From Brevundimonas sp. UBA4609 (GTDB lineage Bacteria > Pseudomonadota > Alphaproteobacteria > Caulobacterales > Caulobacteraceae): a stretch of 64,000 nucleotides of DNA. Numbering within the stretch: the first letter of the stretch is position 1; each line of letters opens with the position of its first letter. Position numbers and translations under genes: made by a program. The notes beneath the pieces are model-generated. The model was not told the DNA's origin, searched no databases, and saw only the letters and a list, made by a program, of their open reading frames with translations. The stretch covers positions 487 to 64,486 of the forward strand of contig DGIZ01000025.1 in NCBI GenBank assembly GCA_002386585.1. Reading direction: 5' to 3'. This document shows positions 29,658 to 38,663 of the stretch, piece by piece.

Positions 29658-30794
29658 TCATACGACCAATCTTCCCCTGGAGAGTTGTTCCAGACTTTCA
29701 GCGCTGCGGTCAATGGGCGCGCGGGCGTGCGACACCCAGGCGATCAGCTCCTCCATGCCCTGGTCCATGGAGCGCCGAGGGGTGAAGCCGAAGGTGCGCT
29801 CGATCTTGGAGATGTCGCCGAAGCAGTGGCGGATATCCCCGACCCGATAGCGGTTCAGCACCTCCGGGGCGATGTTCTTGCCCAGCAATCGGGCCAGGAC
29901 GCCGGCGATCTCATTGATCGAGACGGGCGCGCCGCTGCCGACGTTGAACACGTCCCAGATCTCGCGGTCGTCATCCAGCACGGTGGCGAAGGCCTCGGCC
30001 ACGTCCTGCACATGGACGAAGTCGCGCATCTGCCGACCGTCCTCGAAGACCAGCGGCGGCTGGTCGTTCATCAGCCGCGAGATGAAGATGGCCGCCACGC
30101 CCGTATAGGGATTGCTCAGCGCCTGACGCGAGCCATAGGCGTTGAACAGCCGCAGGGCCACGGTGGGGATGCGCAGGGCGCGCCCGACCGACAGGAACAT
30201 CTCCTCATGGTCGCGCTTGTTCACCGCATAGATGGAGTTGGGCTGCAGCAGCTTCTCCTCCGGCGTGGGGCAGGGCTCCAGCGACTCTCCGTCGACCATC
30301 AGGTCCCAGTGGCGCGCCTCCAACTGAGCGTGCGGACGCACATCGGCGGTCACATGGGCGCCGGTCGAGGGGCGGACGTAATCACCCTCGCCATAGATCG
30401 ACATGGACGAGGCGACGGCGATCCGTTCCACCGTGTGCGGTCGCTGGGACAGGGTCTCCAGCATGACGGCCGCCGTCATGACGTTGTTGCGGGTGTAGTC
30501 GACGATGTTGGTCATGCTCTGACCCACGCCGACCGAGGCGGCGAGGTGGGCGAGGTGGGTCACCCCGTCCAGCGCCGCCTCGAACACGCCGTCTTCCAGC
30601 AGGTCGCCCCTGATGCGGCGGGCCTGCGCGTCGAGGTAGACGGGCCACCCGTCCGCATCCAGTTCGGCGTCGCCGTGGACCTGGGGCGACAGACTGTCCA
30701 GAACCGTCACCCGATAGCCGCGCGCCAGCATGGCGTCGACCAGGTGCGAGCCGATGAAGCCCGCCCCGCCCGTGATGAGAATGTGCTTGTCCAT
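29658..30794 (-). CDS. NAD-dependent sugar epimerase/dehydratase (extended SDR)
   Basis: A 378-residue extended SDR with ILITGGAGFIGSHLVD at the N-terminus and catalytic IYAVNKRDHE (Y-x3-K). Sequence is closest in style to UDP-glucose/UDP-glucuronate 4-epimerases and dTDP-glucose dehydratase-like enzymes; substrate not fixed. Next to a UDP-glucuronate decarboxylase it could epimerise UDP-xylose or UDP-glucuronate. The ATG at 30794 lies 10 bp after the glycosyltransferase stop. Confidence 0.88.
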   Translation of the reverse strand: MDKHILITGGAGFIGSHLVDAMLARGYRVTVLDSLSPQVHGDAELDADGWPVYLDAQARRIRGDLLEDGVFEAALDGVTHLAHLAASVGVGQSMTNIVDYTRNNVMTAAVMLETLSQRPHTVERIAVASSMSIYGEGDYVRPSTGAHVTADVRPHAQLEARHWDLMVDGESLEPCPTPEEKLLQPNSIYAVNKRDHEEMFLSVGRALRIPTVALRLFNAYGSRQALSNPYTGVAAIFISRLMNDQPPLVFEDGRQMRDFVHVQDVAEAFATVLDDDREIWDVFNVGSGAPVSINEIAGVLARLLGKNIAPEVLNRYRVGDIRHCFGDISKIERTFGFTPRRSMDQGMEELIAWVSHARAPIDRSAESLEQLSRGRLVV

Positions 30795-30804
30795 GATCGT
30801 CTGC

Positions 30805-32250
30805 TTAGTGCTGGTGATGACGAAGGGCGCCGAACTCATCCAGCTTGGTGCGGACGAGGGTGTTGTTGGCGTCGATCTTCTCGGTCCGCTGCCAGGCCAG
30901 GCCGCTGTCCCGCAGATACATGACGAAGCCCAGCGTCAGCGGGATGATCCAGACGCACCACCAGACCATGATGAAGATGGGATTGACCATCAGCATGTAG
31001 CCGAGGCGCGCGCCTGCGCCGTCCAGCACCAGGTCGGTCCGCCGCCACGTCTTGATGTAGAGGCCGATCATCAGGATCGAGAAGGCGACGATGTTGAAGA
31101 TCGACAGGATCACCAGCCACAGCGGCAGGAAGTCCGCGCCCTGGAAGAACCGCCAGGCCGCCCAGACGCCCAGGGGGATGCCCAGGGTGTTCACCCACAT
31201 CGACATGCAGGGCAGGAAGTTCATCCAGACGCGGACCCGTTCGCCGAAGCTGAAGTCCATCTCCTTCAGCGGCGTCGTCAGGCTCTGGAAGAAGCCGGCG
31301 ACCCAGCGCTTCCTCTGCGTGATCCCTTCGCTGAAGGTTTCGGGCACCTCTTCGATCAGGGAGCCCTCGATGATGCCCAGCGTCCGGCCGTTCTTCCAGA
31401 ACCGCTGACCCACCTCCGGGTCCTCGATGGCGATCCAGGGGTGGAAGCTTCCCAGTTCGATCAGGTCGTCCACCTTGAAGAACAGCCCCTTGCCCAGCAC
31501 CCAGTAGGGCTGCTTCGGATCGGACAGATGGCCGTATTTGGCCCCGTCCCAGGTCATGTGATCGAAGGCGTGGAAGGCGGCGGCCAGACTGGCGTTCAGG
31601 TTGCCCGCCACATTGCGCGCCTGCAGCACGTCGAACCGGCGCAGGCCGATGGCCGCGGCCTTGAAGTGATCGGCCGGCGGGCAGCTGTCGGCGTCGATGT
31701 AGTCGATCGTCAGCCCGCTCTTGTCCCTGTAGGTCTCCGCCACGTGATAGGTGGCGTAGATCAGCTGCCGCGTCTTCTTGGGCGGCAGATCCTTGACCCC
31801 GGCGCGCTTGCCGGAATGCCACCAGTAGGCCTTGGGATTCCGATCCCAGGCGTTCCACACCATGTCCCAGCTGGGGTCGGTGGTCGGCGGCACCGCCAGG
31901 ATCTCGACGAAGGGATAGGCGCCGGTCAGCCGTCTCAGGCTGGCGATGGTCTCGGCGTCGTTGCTGTTGGGAATGGCCAGGACGCGATAGCGATCGGTCG
32001 GATAGTCCAGCTTGGCCAGCGCCGTGAAGGTCGTCTCCATGGTGCTCTCCAGCTCCCGTAGCACGGGGTAGAGCAGGACGATGAAGGGATAGTCGGCCTC
32101 GCTGGCCGGCAGAGGGTCGTCCATGTCCACGCGCTCGACGCGCAGCGAGCGGAAATACATCTCCAGCAGGAAGCTGCCGAAATACAGGACCTGGGAAATG
32201 GCGAACAGCCAGACCAGCAGGGTCGCCCAGTTCGGATCTTGAGTGTTCAT
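30805..32250 (-). CDS. processive-type family 2 glycosyltransferase, cellulose-synthase-like
   Basis: A 481-residue integral membrane GT2. One N-terminal transmembrane helix (about 10-32), then the catalytic domain with D98, DAD at 186-188, ED at 276-277 and QRKRW at 312-316, the D,D,D,QxxRW pattern of processive synthases. At least three C-terminal transmembrane segments follow (about 340-370, 375-400, 425-455). There is no PilZ domain, so no direct c-di-GMP control. The ATG at 32250 is used; an adjacent GTG is possible. It sits between UDP-glucuronate decarboxylase and an SDR epimerase. Confidence 0.88.
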   Translation of the reverse strand: MNTQDPNWATLLVWLFAISQVLYFGSFLLEMYFRSLRVERVDMDDPLPASEADYPFIVLLYPVLRELESTMETTFTALAKLDYPTDRYRVLAIPNSNDAETIASLRRLTGAYPFVEILAVPPTTDPSWDMVWNAWDRNPKAYWWHSGKRAGVKDLPPKKTRQLIYATYHVAETYRDKSGLTIDYIDADSCPPADHFKAAAIGLRRFDVLQARNVAGNLNASLAAAFHAFDHMTWDGAKYGHLSDPKQPYWVLGKGLFFKVDDLIELGSFHPWIAIEDPEVGQRFWKNGRTLGIIEGSLIEEVPETFSEGITQRKRWVAGFFQSLTTPLKEMDFSFGERVRVWMNFLPCMSMWVNTLGIPLGVWAAWRFFQGADFLPLWLVILSIFNIVAFSILMIGLYIKTWRRTDLVLDGAGARLGYMLMVNPIFIMVWWCVWIIPLTLGFVMYLRDSGLAWQRTEKIDANNTLVRTKLDEFGALRHHQH

Positions 32251-32328
32251 CACGCCGCTCGCCCAGTTATTTGCCCAATCAGTCGGTGGTGGTTGCTCGG
32301 TCCGTTGGTGGATTATCCAGCTGTCGTC

Positions 32329-33357
32329 TCAGGATGCGCTCGCGCCGCTCTGGGCCAGACGCTGGCCCTCCAGCTCGCCGGCGAAATAGGCGATGGTCTG
32401 CTCCAGCCCTTCCTCCAGCGGCACCAGAGGCGACCAGCGGAGATGGGCCAGCGCCCTGGAGATGTCCGGCTTGCGGCGGCGCGGATCGTCGATCGGCAGC
32501 GGGTGATAGACCAGCCGCGAGCCTGAACCGGACAGGGCGATCACCCGCCGAGCCAGGTCGTTGACGGTGATTTCGTTCGGATTGCCGATGTTGACCGGTC
32601 CGTCGATCTCCTCGTCCGTCTCCATCAGGCGGATGAAGCCCTCGATCAGGTCGTCGACGAAGCAGAAGGACCGGGTCTGCTCGCCTGTGCCGTAGATGGT
32701 GATGTCGCGCCCCGCCAGGGCCTGAACGATGAAGTTCGACACCACCCGCCCGTCGTCCGGGTGCATCCGCGGCCCGTAGGTGTTGAAGATGCGCACGATC
32801 CGCGTGGTCAGGCCGTGCTGCTGCCCGAAGTCCGTCACCAGGGTCTCGGCGAACCGCTTGCCCTCGTCGTAGCAAGAGCGCGGTCCCACCGTGTTGACGT
32901 TGCCGCGATAGCTCTCCACCTGCGGGTGGATTTCCGGATCGCCATAGATTTCCGAAGTCGAGGCCTGAAAGAACCGCGCCCCGTCCGCCGCCGCCCGCTT
33001 CAGCAGGTTCAGCGTGCCGATCGAGCAGGTCATGGCCGTCTTCACCCGATCATATTGATAATGAACCGGGGAGGCGGGGCAGGCCAGGTTGTAGATCTGA
33101 TCGAAGCGGCCCAGCGCCTCGTCCAGCGGCTCATTGATGTCCTGCGCCACCAGATGGAAGCGATCCGAACTCATCAGATGAGCGACGTTCGCGTGTCGGC
33201 CCGTATGAAAATTATCGATGCAGGTCACATGGTGGCCGGCGTCGATCAGCCGCCCGCACAGGTGAGACCCCAGGAAACCGGCGCCGCCGGATACTGCGAT
33301 CCGTTTTGCAGTTTGGGCGTCGCGAGGCGTCGCATAAGAAAAGCGATCATCTGTCAT
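32329..33357 (-). CDS. UDP-glucuronate decarboxylase (UDP-xylose synthase)
   Basis: A 342-residue extended SDR. Rossmann motif GGAGFLGSH near 24-32, catalytic Y163 and K167 in [11 protein letters not shown], and the UXS marks [14 protein letters not shown] and [21 protein letters not shown]. It converts UDP-glucuronate to UDP-xylose through a 4-keto intermediate. First gene of the minus-strand polysaccharide locus, with the glycosyltransferase 78 bp downstream. Its 5' region is AT-rich and carries an EcfG-like promoter candidate about 110 nt upstream. Confidence 0.93.
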   Translation of the reverse strand: MTDDRFSYATPRDAQTAKRIAVSGGAGFLGSHLCGRLIDAGHHVTCIDNFHTGRHANVAHLMSSDRFHLVAQDINEPLDEALGRFDQIYNLACPASPVHYQYDRVKTAMTCSIGTLNLLKRAAADGARFFQASTSEIYGDPEIHPQVESYRGNVNTVGPRSCYDEGKRFAETLVTDFGQQHGLTTRIVRIFNTYGPRMHPDDGRVVSNFIVQALAGRDITIYGTGEQTRSFCFVDDLIEGFIRLMETDEEIDGPVNIGNPNEITVNDLARRVIALSGSGSRLVYHPLPIDDPRRRKPDISRALAHLRWSPLVPLEEGLEQTIAYFAGELEGQRLAQSGASAS

Positions 33358-33467
33358 CGCCTTCAGCCTTGATGGTTGTTTACAATTGGCGAAACAACGC
33401 TACGTGCTTACTGTATTCGCGTGACAGGGGAGATCGTATGACCCCCGACGCCGTCGACAATCGCGTT

Positions 33468-33492
33468 AACCTTTTATTAAGAATTGAGTTCC
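33468..33492 (-). promoter_or_regulatory. candidate EcfG-type promoter of the polysaccharide locus
   Basis: Minus strand GGAAC (33492-33488), 16-nt AT-rich spacer, GGTT (33471-33468), identical in layout to the promoters at 5.6 kb. It lies in an AT-rich, non-coding stretch 111 nt before the decarboxylase ATG. About one or two such matches are expected by chance in 64 kb, so this distal one is less certain than the others. Confidence 0.5.
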
Positions 33493-33914
33493 ATTTGATC
33501 GCCTCATATGCGTCAAATTTCTGCCCGAATCAGCCGGTGAGGGCGTAATCAGCAGCGTTTAACGAGGGTGACAGGCCCGACGAACGCTGGATGGCGGTTG
33601 GGATCGTCGGGCCTGGGACTTCACGCCTCTCGCCTGAGGCGGCTTATGTAATCATCCGCCAGGCCGCCGCGTCATCTTGTCGGAAATACTAGGCTCTTCC
33701 CGCATCTCGCTTCCGCAGATGAAAGCGGGTTCGCCAGGTCGTCCAACGCCGAGGGCGACGCCATCGTCTCTTGGCGGTTCGACTTCAAGGAAGAGAATGG
33801 TGGAGGTGAAAGGCTGCGCCTTGAACCATCCACTCAGCGCTCGACTGGGCTCCGGCGATCGTTCGCCGCCCCCACGGAGCGATGAGCAAAGCGAATTGAG
33901 CGTGAGTGAGAAAA
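33493..33914. other. non-coding interval between polysaccharide locus and tRNA-Val
   Basis: About 420 bases with no gene I can support. It holds a 12-bp inverted repeat at 33572-33615 and a 6-bp hairpin at 33624-33641 (CGCCTC/GAGGCG). A plus-strand open frame ending at 33958 reads through the tRNA complement and is an artefact. The part next to the tRNA is its 3' flank and should contain the transcript end, but I see no clear terminator. Confidence 0.5.
33572..33615. repeat. 12-bp perfect inverted repeat with 20-nt loop
   Basis: CAGGCCCGACGA (33572-33583) and TCGTCGGGCCTG (33604-33615). A stable hairpin in non-coding DNA, 80 bp upstream of the candidate EcfG -35 element. It could be a terminator, a small RNA or a binding site. 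Confidence 0.55.
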
Positions 33915-33989
33915 TGGTGGACGCGACAGGGATTGAACCTGTGACCCCCTCGGTGTGAACGAGGTGCTCTCCCGCTGAGCTACGCGTCC
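33915..33989 (-). tRNA. tRNA-Val (anticodon CAC)
   Basis: Complete 75-nt cloverleaf read on the minus strand: acceptor GGACGCG/CGCGTCC, D arm, anticodon stem CCTCG/CGAGG with loop TTCACAC (anticodon CAC), T arm ACAGG-TTCAATC-CCTGT, discriminator A and encoded CCA at 33917-33915. It reads GUG codons. Confidence 0.95.
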
Positions 33990-34093
33990 GCCTGGAACGG
34001 GGCGGTCAGTGACTGCGCCGTCGGGAGGCGCGGACATAGCCCGCGATTCCGACGACGGCAAGCCTCAAATCATCAAATACCAGCGCTGCTTGT

Positions 34094-35383
34094 TCAGATT
34101 CCCGCCGCCTGCGCGCCTTCCGGGGTTTCGTCCTCGGGATCGCCCGGCAGCCAGGCGACATGGCCGTTGTAGATGTCCTGGTTCAGGATGCCTTCCTCCC
34201 TGGCGACCAGGACCGGCACGACCATCTGGCCGGTGACGTTGGTGGCGGTGCGCATCATGTCGATGATGCGGTCGATGGCGATGATGTAGCCGACGCCTTC
34301 CAGCGGCAGCCCCGCCGTCGACAGCGTCAGGGTCAGCATGACGATGCTGGTCCCAGGCACGCCCGCCGTACCCAGCGATCCCAGCACCGCCGTCAGGCCG
34401 ATCAGCACATATTGCGTCAGCGTCAGGTCGATCTGGAAATACTGGGCGATGAAGATGGAGGCGATGGCCGGATAGATGGCGCCGCAACCGTCCATCTTCA
34501 CATTGGCGCCCAGAGGCACGGCGAAGGACGCATAGGCCTGCGGCACGCCCAGCCGCTCGACCGTCTGACGCAGGGTGACGGGCAGGGTGCCCAGCGACGA
34601 GGAGGTGGCGAAGGCCGTCTGCATGGCCGCAGCGCCGCCGCGGAAGAAGCTGACGACCTTCAGCCCATGCAGCTTCAGCAGGCCCGAATAGATGACGAAG
34701 ATGTGGAACAGGCAGGCCGCATAGATGGCGAAGATGAACTTGCCCAGCGGCAGCAGCGCCTCCCAGCCGTAGCCGCCGACGACCGAACCGATCAGGCCGA
34801 ACACCCCGAACGGCGTCAGTTGAATCACCCAGCGGGTGATGCGGAAGATCAGGGCCGCGCCTTCGTCCACCAGCCTGCGCGCGTTCTGCGCCCGGTCGCC
34901 CAGCGCCACCAGAGCCCCGCCCAGCAGCGCCGAGAAGAAGATGATCTGCAGCACCTTGCCCTCGGCCAGCGAGGCGAAGGGATTGGTCGGCACCACGCCC
35001 AGCAGCACCTGCAGGGGCGAGGGGATCTCGCGCGCCTTCACCTCGCCCAGCGGCAGGTCGGACAGGCCGACGCCCGGATTGATGATGTGGCCGAAGGCGA
35101 AGCCGACCAGCACGGCCAGCAGGGAGGTGACGGCGAACCAGACGATGGTCCGCACCCCCAGCCGCACCGCGCCGACCCCTTCGCCCAGCTTGGCGATGGA
35201 ACTGGCGATGGTGAACAGCACCAGCGGCGCCACCACCATGCGGATCAGGTTCAGATAGACGTCGCCGATCGGCTGCAGCCAGATCGTCGCCTGCTCACGC
35301 AGGATCAGGCCGGCGATGATGCCCAGGGCGAACCCGGCGGCGGTGCGCTGCCACAGGGGAATGGCGAAGAAGCGACGAAACAT
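34094..35383 (-). CDS. dicarboxylate/amino acid:cation symporter (DAACS family)
   Basis: A 429-residue DctA/GltP-type carrier with about eight membrane helices and two re-entrant hairpins. Diagnostic segments are the serine-rich hairpin FATSSSLGTLPVT, the GANVKMDGCGAIYP region, GVPGTSIVMLTLTLSTAGLP, and the C-terminal IDRIIDMMRTATNVTGQ. It imports C4-dicarboxylates or acidic amino acids with protons or sodium. Substrate choice cannot be decided here. Start ATG at 35383 without an obvious SD. It stands alone between the tRNA and the palindromic repeat. Confidence 0.93.
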   Translation of the reverse strand: MFRRFFAIPLWQRTAAGFALGIIAGLILREQATIWLQPIGDVYLNLIRMVVAPLVLFTIASSIAKLGEGVGAVRLGVRTIVWFAVTSLLAVLVGFAFGHIINPGVGLSDLPLGEVKAREIPSPLQVLLGVVPTNPFASLAEGKVLQIIFFSALLGGALVALGDRAQNARRLVDEGAALIFRITRWVIQLTPFGVFGLIGSVVGGYGWEALLPLGKFIFAIYAACLFHIFVIYSGLLKLHGLKVVSFFRGGAAAMQTAFATSSSLGTLPVTLRQTVERLGVPQAYASFAVPLGANVKMDGCGAIYPAIASIFIAQYFQIDLTLTQYVLIGLTAVLGSLGTAGVPGTSIVMLTLTLSTAGLPLEGVGYIIAIDRIIDMMRTATNVTGQMVVPVLVAREEGILNQDIYNGHVAWLPGDPEDETPEGAQAAGI

Positions 35384-35493
35384 GACGACCCAGGGAGGAG
35401 GAACAGGTCGATCTATGTGTTTCGCAGGCGCGAAGACCGCAACAGCCGCAGGGGCGGTTGAGGAGGAGAAGTTCTAACGTAACCTTTAGTTTT

Positions 35494-35637
35494 CCTTCTC
35501 CCCTTGTGGGAGAAGGTGGCCCGGCAGGGCCGGATGAGGGGTCTCTCGCCATAGACCGACGAGCGATGATTTGCGGGTCGGCGCAACCCCTCATCCGTCA
35601 GGCTCCGCCTGCCACCTTCTCCCGCAAGGGGAGAAGG
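35494..35637. repeat. 144-bp nested palindromic repeat, intergenic copy
   Basis: The outer arms CCTTCTCCCCTT (35494-35505) and AAGGGGAGAAGG (35626-35637) are complementary, and each arm also folds on itself (CTTCTCCC...GGGAGAAG). Inner arms GGATGAGGGG and CCCCTCATCC pair as well. It abuts the gph stop at 35644. It is related to the element inside the riboflavin reductase gene at 46664-46813. One frame is open along its whole 48-codon length. Confidence 0.85.
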
Positions 35638-35643
35638 GCGCGG

Positions 35644-36333
35644 TTACTCGCTCATCACCTTGGCCAGAGCCTCTTCGAACCCGTCATAATGGTCGATCAT
35701 CACATCGCCGCCCAGTTCATCGTGCGGCACGTCATTATAGCCGAAGCTGACGGTGATGCAGGGCACGTATGCGTCCCTGGCCGCCTTGGTGTCCGTCGTG
35801 CTGTCGCCGACCATGACGCAGCGCGCCGGGTCGCCCCCCGCCTTGCGCACCGCTTCGATGATGTGCGCGCCGCTGGGCTTGCGCGCCGACACCGCATCCG
35901 GTCCGGCGATGAAGGCGAAATGGCGCGTCAGGTTCAACGCTTCGATCAGCGCCACCGACAGGTCCGTGCGCTTGTTGGTCGTCACGCACAGGATCGCCCC
36001 GCGCGCGCTCAGCCGGTCCAGCGCCGCGACGCAACCGTCGAACGGGCGGCTCTCATCGGCGATGTGGGCCAGGTAGACGTCGATGAAGCGCTCGAACAGG
36101 CCGGGGGCGTGGGCCTCGTCCCAGACGGCGCCCGCCTCCATGAAGCCGTGGCGCAGCATGGCCATCGCGCCGTGCCCGACCAGATGCCGGGTCGAGGACA
36201 TGGGCACGGGCGGCAACTCATACTCCGCCAGCATCCGGTTCAGCGTGCCGATCAGGTCCGGCGCCGAATCCACCAGAGTCCCGTCCAGATCGAAGGCGAT
36301 GGTCCAGCCTTCCAGGTCGCGCTCAATGCTCAC
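35644..36333 (-). CDS. gph: phosphoglycolate phosphatase-type HAD hydrolase
   Basis: A 229-residue HAD-superfamily phosphatase. Motif I is FDLDGTLVDSAPDL (residues 14-27), motif II TTNKR, motif III Lys in RKPSG, motif IV MVGDSTTDTKAA. The helical cap follows motif I, as in Gph. It dephosphorylates 2-phosphoglycolate arising from DNA 3'-end repair. The GTG at 36333 has GGAGA about 8 nt upstream. Divergent from glmU. Confidence 0.9.
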   Translation of the reverse strand: MSIERDLEGWTIAFDLDGTLVDSAPDLIGTLNRMLAEYELPPVPMSSTRHLVGHGAMAMLRHGFMEAGAVWDEAHAPGLFERFIDVYLAHIADESRPFDGCVAALDRLSARGAILCVTTNKRTDLSVALIEALNLTRHFAFIAGPDAVSARKPSGAHIIEAVRKAGGDPARCVMVGDSTTDTKAARDAYVPCITVSFGYNDVPHDELGGDVMIDHYDGFEEALAKVMSE

Positions 36334-36408
36334 TCATCTGTCTCCCGGCTCGCGAAGACCCCGGCAATGGGCTAGATCGCAGGCAACGACAAGCCGCCGG
36401 ATCGATTC

Positions 36409-37764
36409 ATGACCGCACCTCACCCTCGCGCCGCCATCATCCTCGCCGCCGGCCAGGGCACGCGAATGAAGTCGCCTCTGCCCAAGGTGCTGCACCCGGT
36501 CGGCGCGCGCGCCATGCTGGATCACGCCATCGACGCGGCCGAGGCTCTGGGCTGTGAGCGCATCGTGGTCGTGGTCGGCAGCCATTCGCCAGAGGTCCGC
36601 GCCCATGTCGAGAAACGCCTCGGCGCCGACAGCATCGCCGTTCAGGACCCGCCGCTGGGCACCGGCCACGCCGTGCGCGCCGCCGAGGCCGTGCTGGGCG
36701 ATTTCGTCGGCCATGTGGTCGTCACCTACGGCGACGTGCCCCTGCTGAAGGCCGCCGACATCGAGCCGGTCTTCGCGGACGCTCACGAAGGCGTCACCGT
36801 CATCGGCTTCGAAGCCCGCGACCCCGGCGCCTACGGCCGTCTGATCCTTGAGGGCGACAGCCTGCTGGCCATCACCGAGGCCAAGGAAGCTTCCGCCGAG
36901 GTTCTGGCCGTCACCGCTTGCAATTCCGGCGTGATGGCGGCCCCGGTCGGCCTGCTGTTCGATCTGCTGGCCGAGGTCACGAACGACAACGCCAAGGGCG
37001 AATACTATCTGACCGACGTGGTCGAGCTGGCCCGCAAGCGCGGCGCCCCGACCCGCGCCGTCTTCGCCGCCGAGGACTCCGTCATGGGCGTCAACGCGCA
37101 AGGCGAACTGGCTCAGGCCGAGGCCCTGTTCCAGAAGACCCAACGCGAGCATTTCCTGGCGCAGGGCGTGACCATGAGCGCCCCGGATACCGTCCACTTC
37201 GCCTGGGACACGGACATCGGCGCAGGCACGACCATCGAACCCTTCGTGGTCTTCGGCCCCGGCGCCAAGGTGGCCGAGGGCGCGCGCATCCGCAGCTTCA
37301 GCCATATCGAGGGCGCCAAGATCGCGACCGGCGCCGAGGTGGGACCCTACGCCCGCCTGCGCCCCGGCGCGGATCTGGGGCAGGGCGTCAAGGTCGGCAA
37401 CTTCGTCGAGGTCAAGAACGTCCGCATGGACGCCGGCGCCAAGGCCAACCACCTAGCCTATCTCGGCGACGGCGTGGTGGGGGCGAAGGCCAACATCGGC
37501 GCGGGCGCCATTTTCTGCAACTACGACGGCTTCTTCAAGCACCGCACCACGGTGGGCGAGGGGGCCTTCATCGGCTCGAACAGTTCTCTGGTCGCCCCCG
37601 TGACCATCGGCGCGGGCGCCATGGTCGGCTCCGGCTCGGTGGTGACGAAGGATGTGGCGCCCGGCGACCTGGCCCTGGCGCGCGGTCAGCAGACGACGAA
37701 GCCGGGCTGGGCGGCCCGCTTCATGGAAACCATGCGCGCGAAGAAGGCGGCGAAATCCCAATGA
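36409..37764 (+). CDS. glmU: bifunctional UDP-GlcNAc pyrophosphorylase / GlcN-1-P acetyltransferase
   Basis: A 451-residue GlmU. The N-terminal uridylyltransferase has [20 protein letters not shown] (residues 12-31) and TYGDVPLL. The C-terminal left-handed beta-helix acetyltransferase has [37 protein letters not shown] and NYDG. It makes UDP-GlcNAc for peptidoglycan and LPS. The stop overlaps the rpiA ATG (ATGA). Confidence 0.97.
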   Translation: MTAPHPRAAIILAAGQGTRMKSPLPKVLHPVGARAMLDHAIDAAEALGCERIVVVVGSHSPEVRAHVEKRLGADSIAVQDPPLGTGHAVRAAEAVLGDFVGHVVVTYGDVPLLKAADIEPVFADAHEGVTVIGFEARDPGAYGRLILEGDSLLAITEAKEASAEVLAVTACNSGVMAAPVGLLFDLLAEVTNDNAKGEYYLTDVVELARKRGAPTRAVFAAEDSVMGVNAQGELAQAEALFQKTQREHFLAQGVTMSAPDTVHFAWDTDIGAGTTIEPFVVFGPGAKVAEGARIRSFSHIEGAKIATGAEVGPYARLRPGADLGQGVKVGNFVEVKNVRMDAGAKANHLAYLGDGVVGAKANIGAGAIFCNYDGFFKHRTTVGEGAFIGSNSSLVAPVTIGAGAMVGSGSVVTKDVAPGDLALARGQQTTKPGWAARFMETMRAKKAAKSQ

Positions 37765-38444
37765 GCGACCTGCAGAAGAAGAACGCCGGCGAAGCCGCCG
37801 CCCAATACGTCGAGGCCGGGATGGTGGTCGGCCTGGGCACCGGCTCCACCGCCGCCTGGTTCGTCAAGGCGCTGGCCGCCCGCAACCTGCCGGATCTGCG
37901 TTGCGTCCCGACGTCCGAGCGCACCGCCGATCTGGCGCGCGAACTGGGTCTGACGCTGTCGACGCTGGAAGACACGCCGAAGATCGACCTGACCGTCGAC
38001 GGCGCCGACGAGATCGGCCCCGGTCTGGCCCTCATCAAGGGCGGCGGCGCGGCCCTGCTGCGCGAGAAACTGGTGTGGGAGGCGTCGGCCCGCTGCATCT
38101 GCATCGCCGACGCGGCCAAGGTGGTGCCTGCGCTGGGAACCTTCCCCCTGCCGATCGAGGTCGTCGCCTTCGGCCACAAGACGACCGCTAACCGCATCGC
38201 CGACGTTCTGGCTGACCACGACATCGCCTCGCCCGCCCGCGTGCGCGAGGCCGAGCGCGGCCTGATCCGCACCGACGGCGGCAACCTGATCTATGACGCC
38301 GCCTGCAAGCTGATCGCCGACCCCGCCCGCCTCGCCGCTGACCTGAAAAGCCTGACGGGCGTGGTCGAACACGGCCTGTTCCTCGACCTCACCGACCTTG
38401 CCGTCATCGGCACGGACGCGGGCGTCGAGACGATTAATCCCTGA
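37761..38444 (+). CDS. rpiA: ribose-5-phosphate isomerase A
   Basis: A 227-residue RpiA. Markers are [44 protein letters not shown], and NLIYDAACK. It interconverts ribose 5-phosphate and ribulose 5-phosphate in the pentose phosphate pathway. Translationally coupled to glmU by a 4-bp overlap. It is followed by a palindromic intergenic element. Confidence 0.96.
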   Translation: MSDLQKKNAGEAAAQYVEAGMVVGLGTGSTAAWFVKALAARNLPDLRCVPTSERTADLARELGLTLSTLEDTPKIDLTVDGADEIGPGLALIKGGGAALLREKLVWEASARCICIADAAKVVPALGTFPLPIEVVAFGHKTTANRIADVLADHDIASPARVREAERGLIRTDGGNLIYDAACKLIADPARLAADLKSLTGVVEHGLFLDLTDLAVIGTDAGVETINP

Positions 38445-38459
38445 CCCTTACCCATTCTT

Positions 38460-38506
38460 CGTCATCCTCCGGCAAGCCGCGCAGCGGCGCAGACCGGGGG
38501 ATGACG
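38460..38506. repeat. palindromic intergenic repeat (REP-like)
   Basis: CGTCATCC-TCCGG at the left and CCGGG-GGATGACG at the right form an interrupted stem of about 13 bp around a GC-rich, partly self-complementary centre. It lies 15 bp after the rpiA stop. Such GTCATCC palindromes look like dispersed REP elements; here it may also end the glmU-rpiA transcript. Confidence 0.6.
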
Positions 38507-38587
38507 GAAGGGGGATGCGGCAAACGGGCGTGCTTGATCCTCACGTCTTGCCCCCCGTCCCCGCGGCGCCTAAGTCGGGTCAGCGCT

Positions 38588-38648
38588 GCGGCTCAGCCGC
38601 GCGGATTTCAGACGATTCAGACGAATTGGACTCTAGTTTCCGAGTCTG
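38588..38648 (+). promoter_or_regulatory. hairpin plus AT-rich 9-bp-periodic element upstream of gor
   Basis: A GCGGCT-C-AGCCGC hairpin (38588-38600) is followed by GATTTCAGACGA at 38604-38615 and further GAC-containing units at 9-nt spacing. A similar arrangement lies upstream of ribE at 47223-47290, with about 35 of 45 positions shared. Probably a promoter or regulator site; the factor is unknown. Confidence 0.45.
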
Positions 38649-38663
38649 ATGCCGGAGCCCTCG

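Noticed and set aside
33677..33958. 93-codon open frame ending in VDATGIEPVTPSV
   Set aside because: Its 3' end is the complement of tRNA-Val; this peptide ending is a familiar false prediction over tRNA genes.
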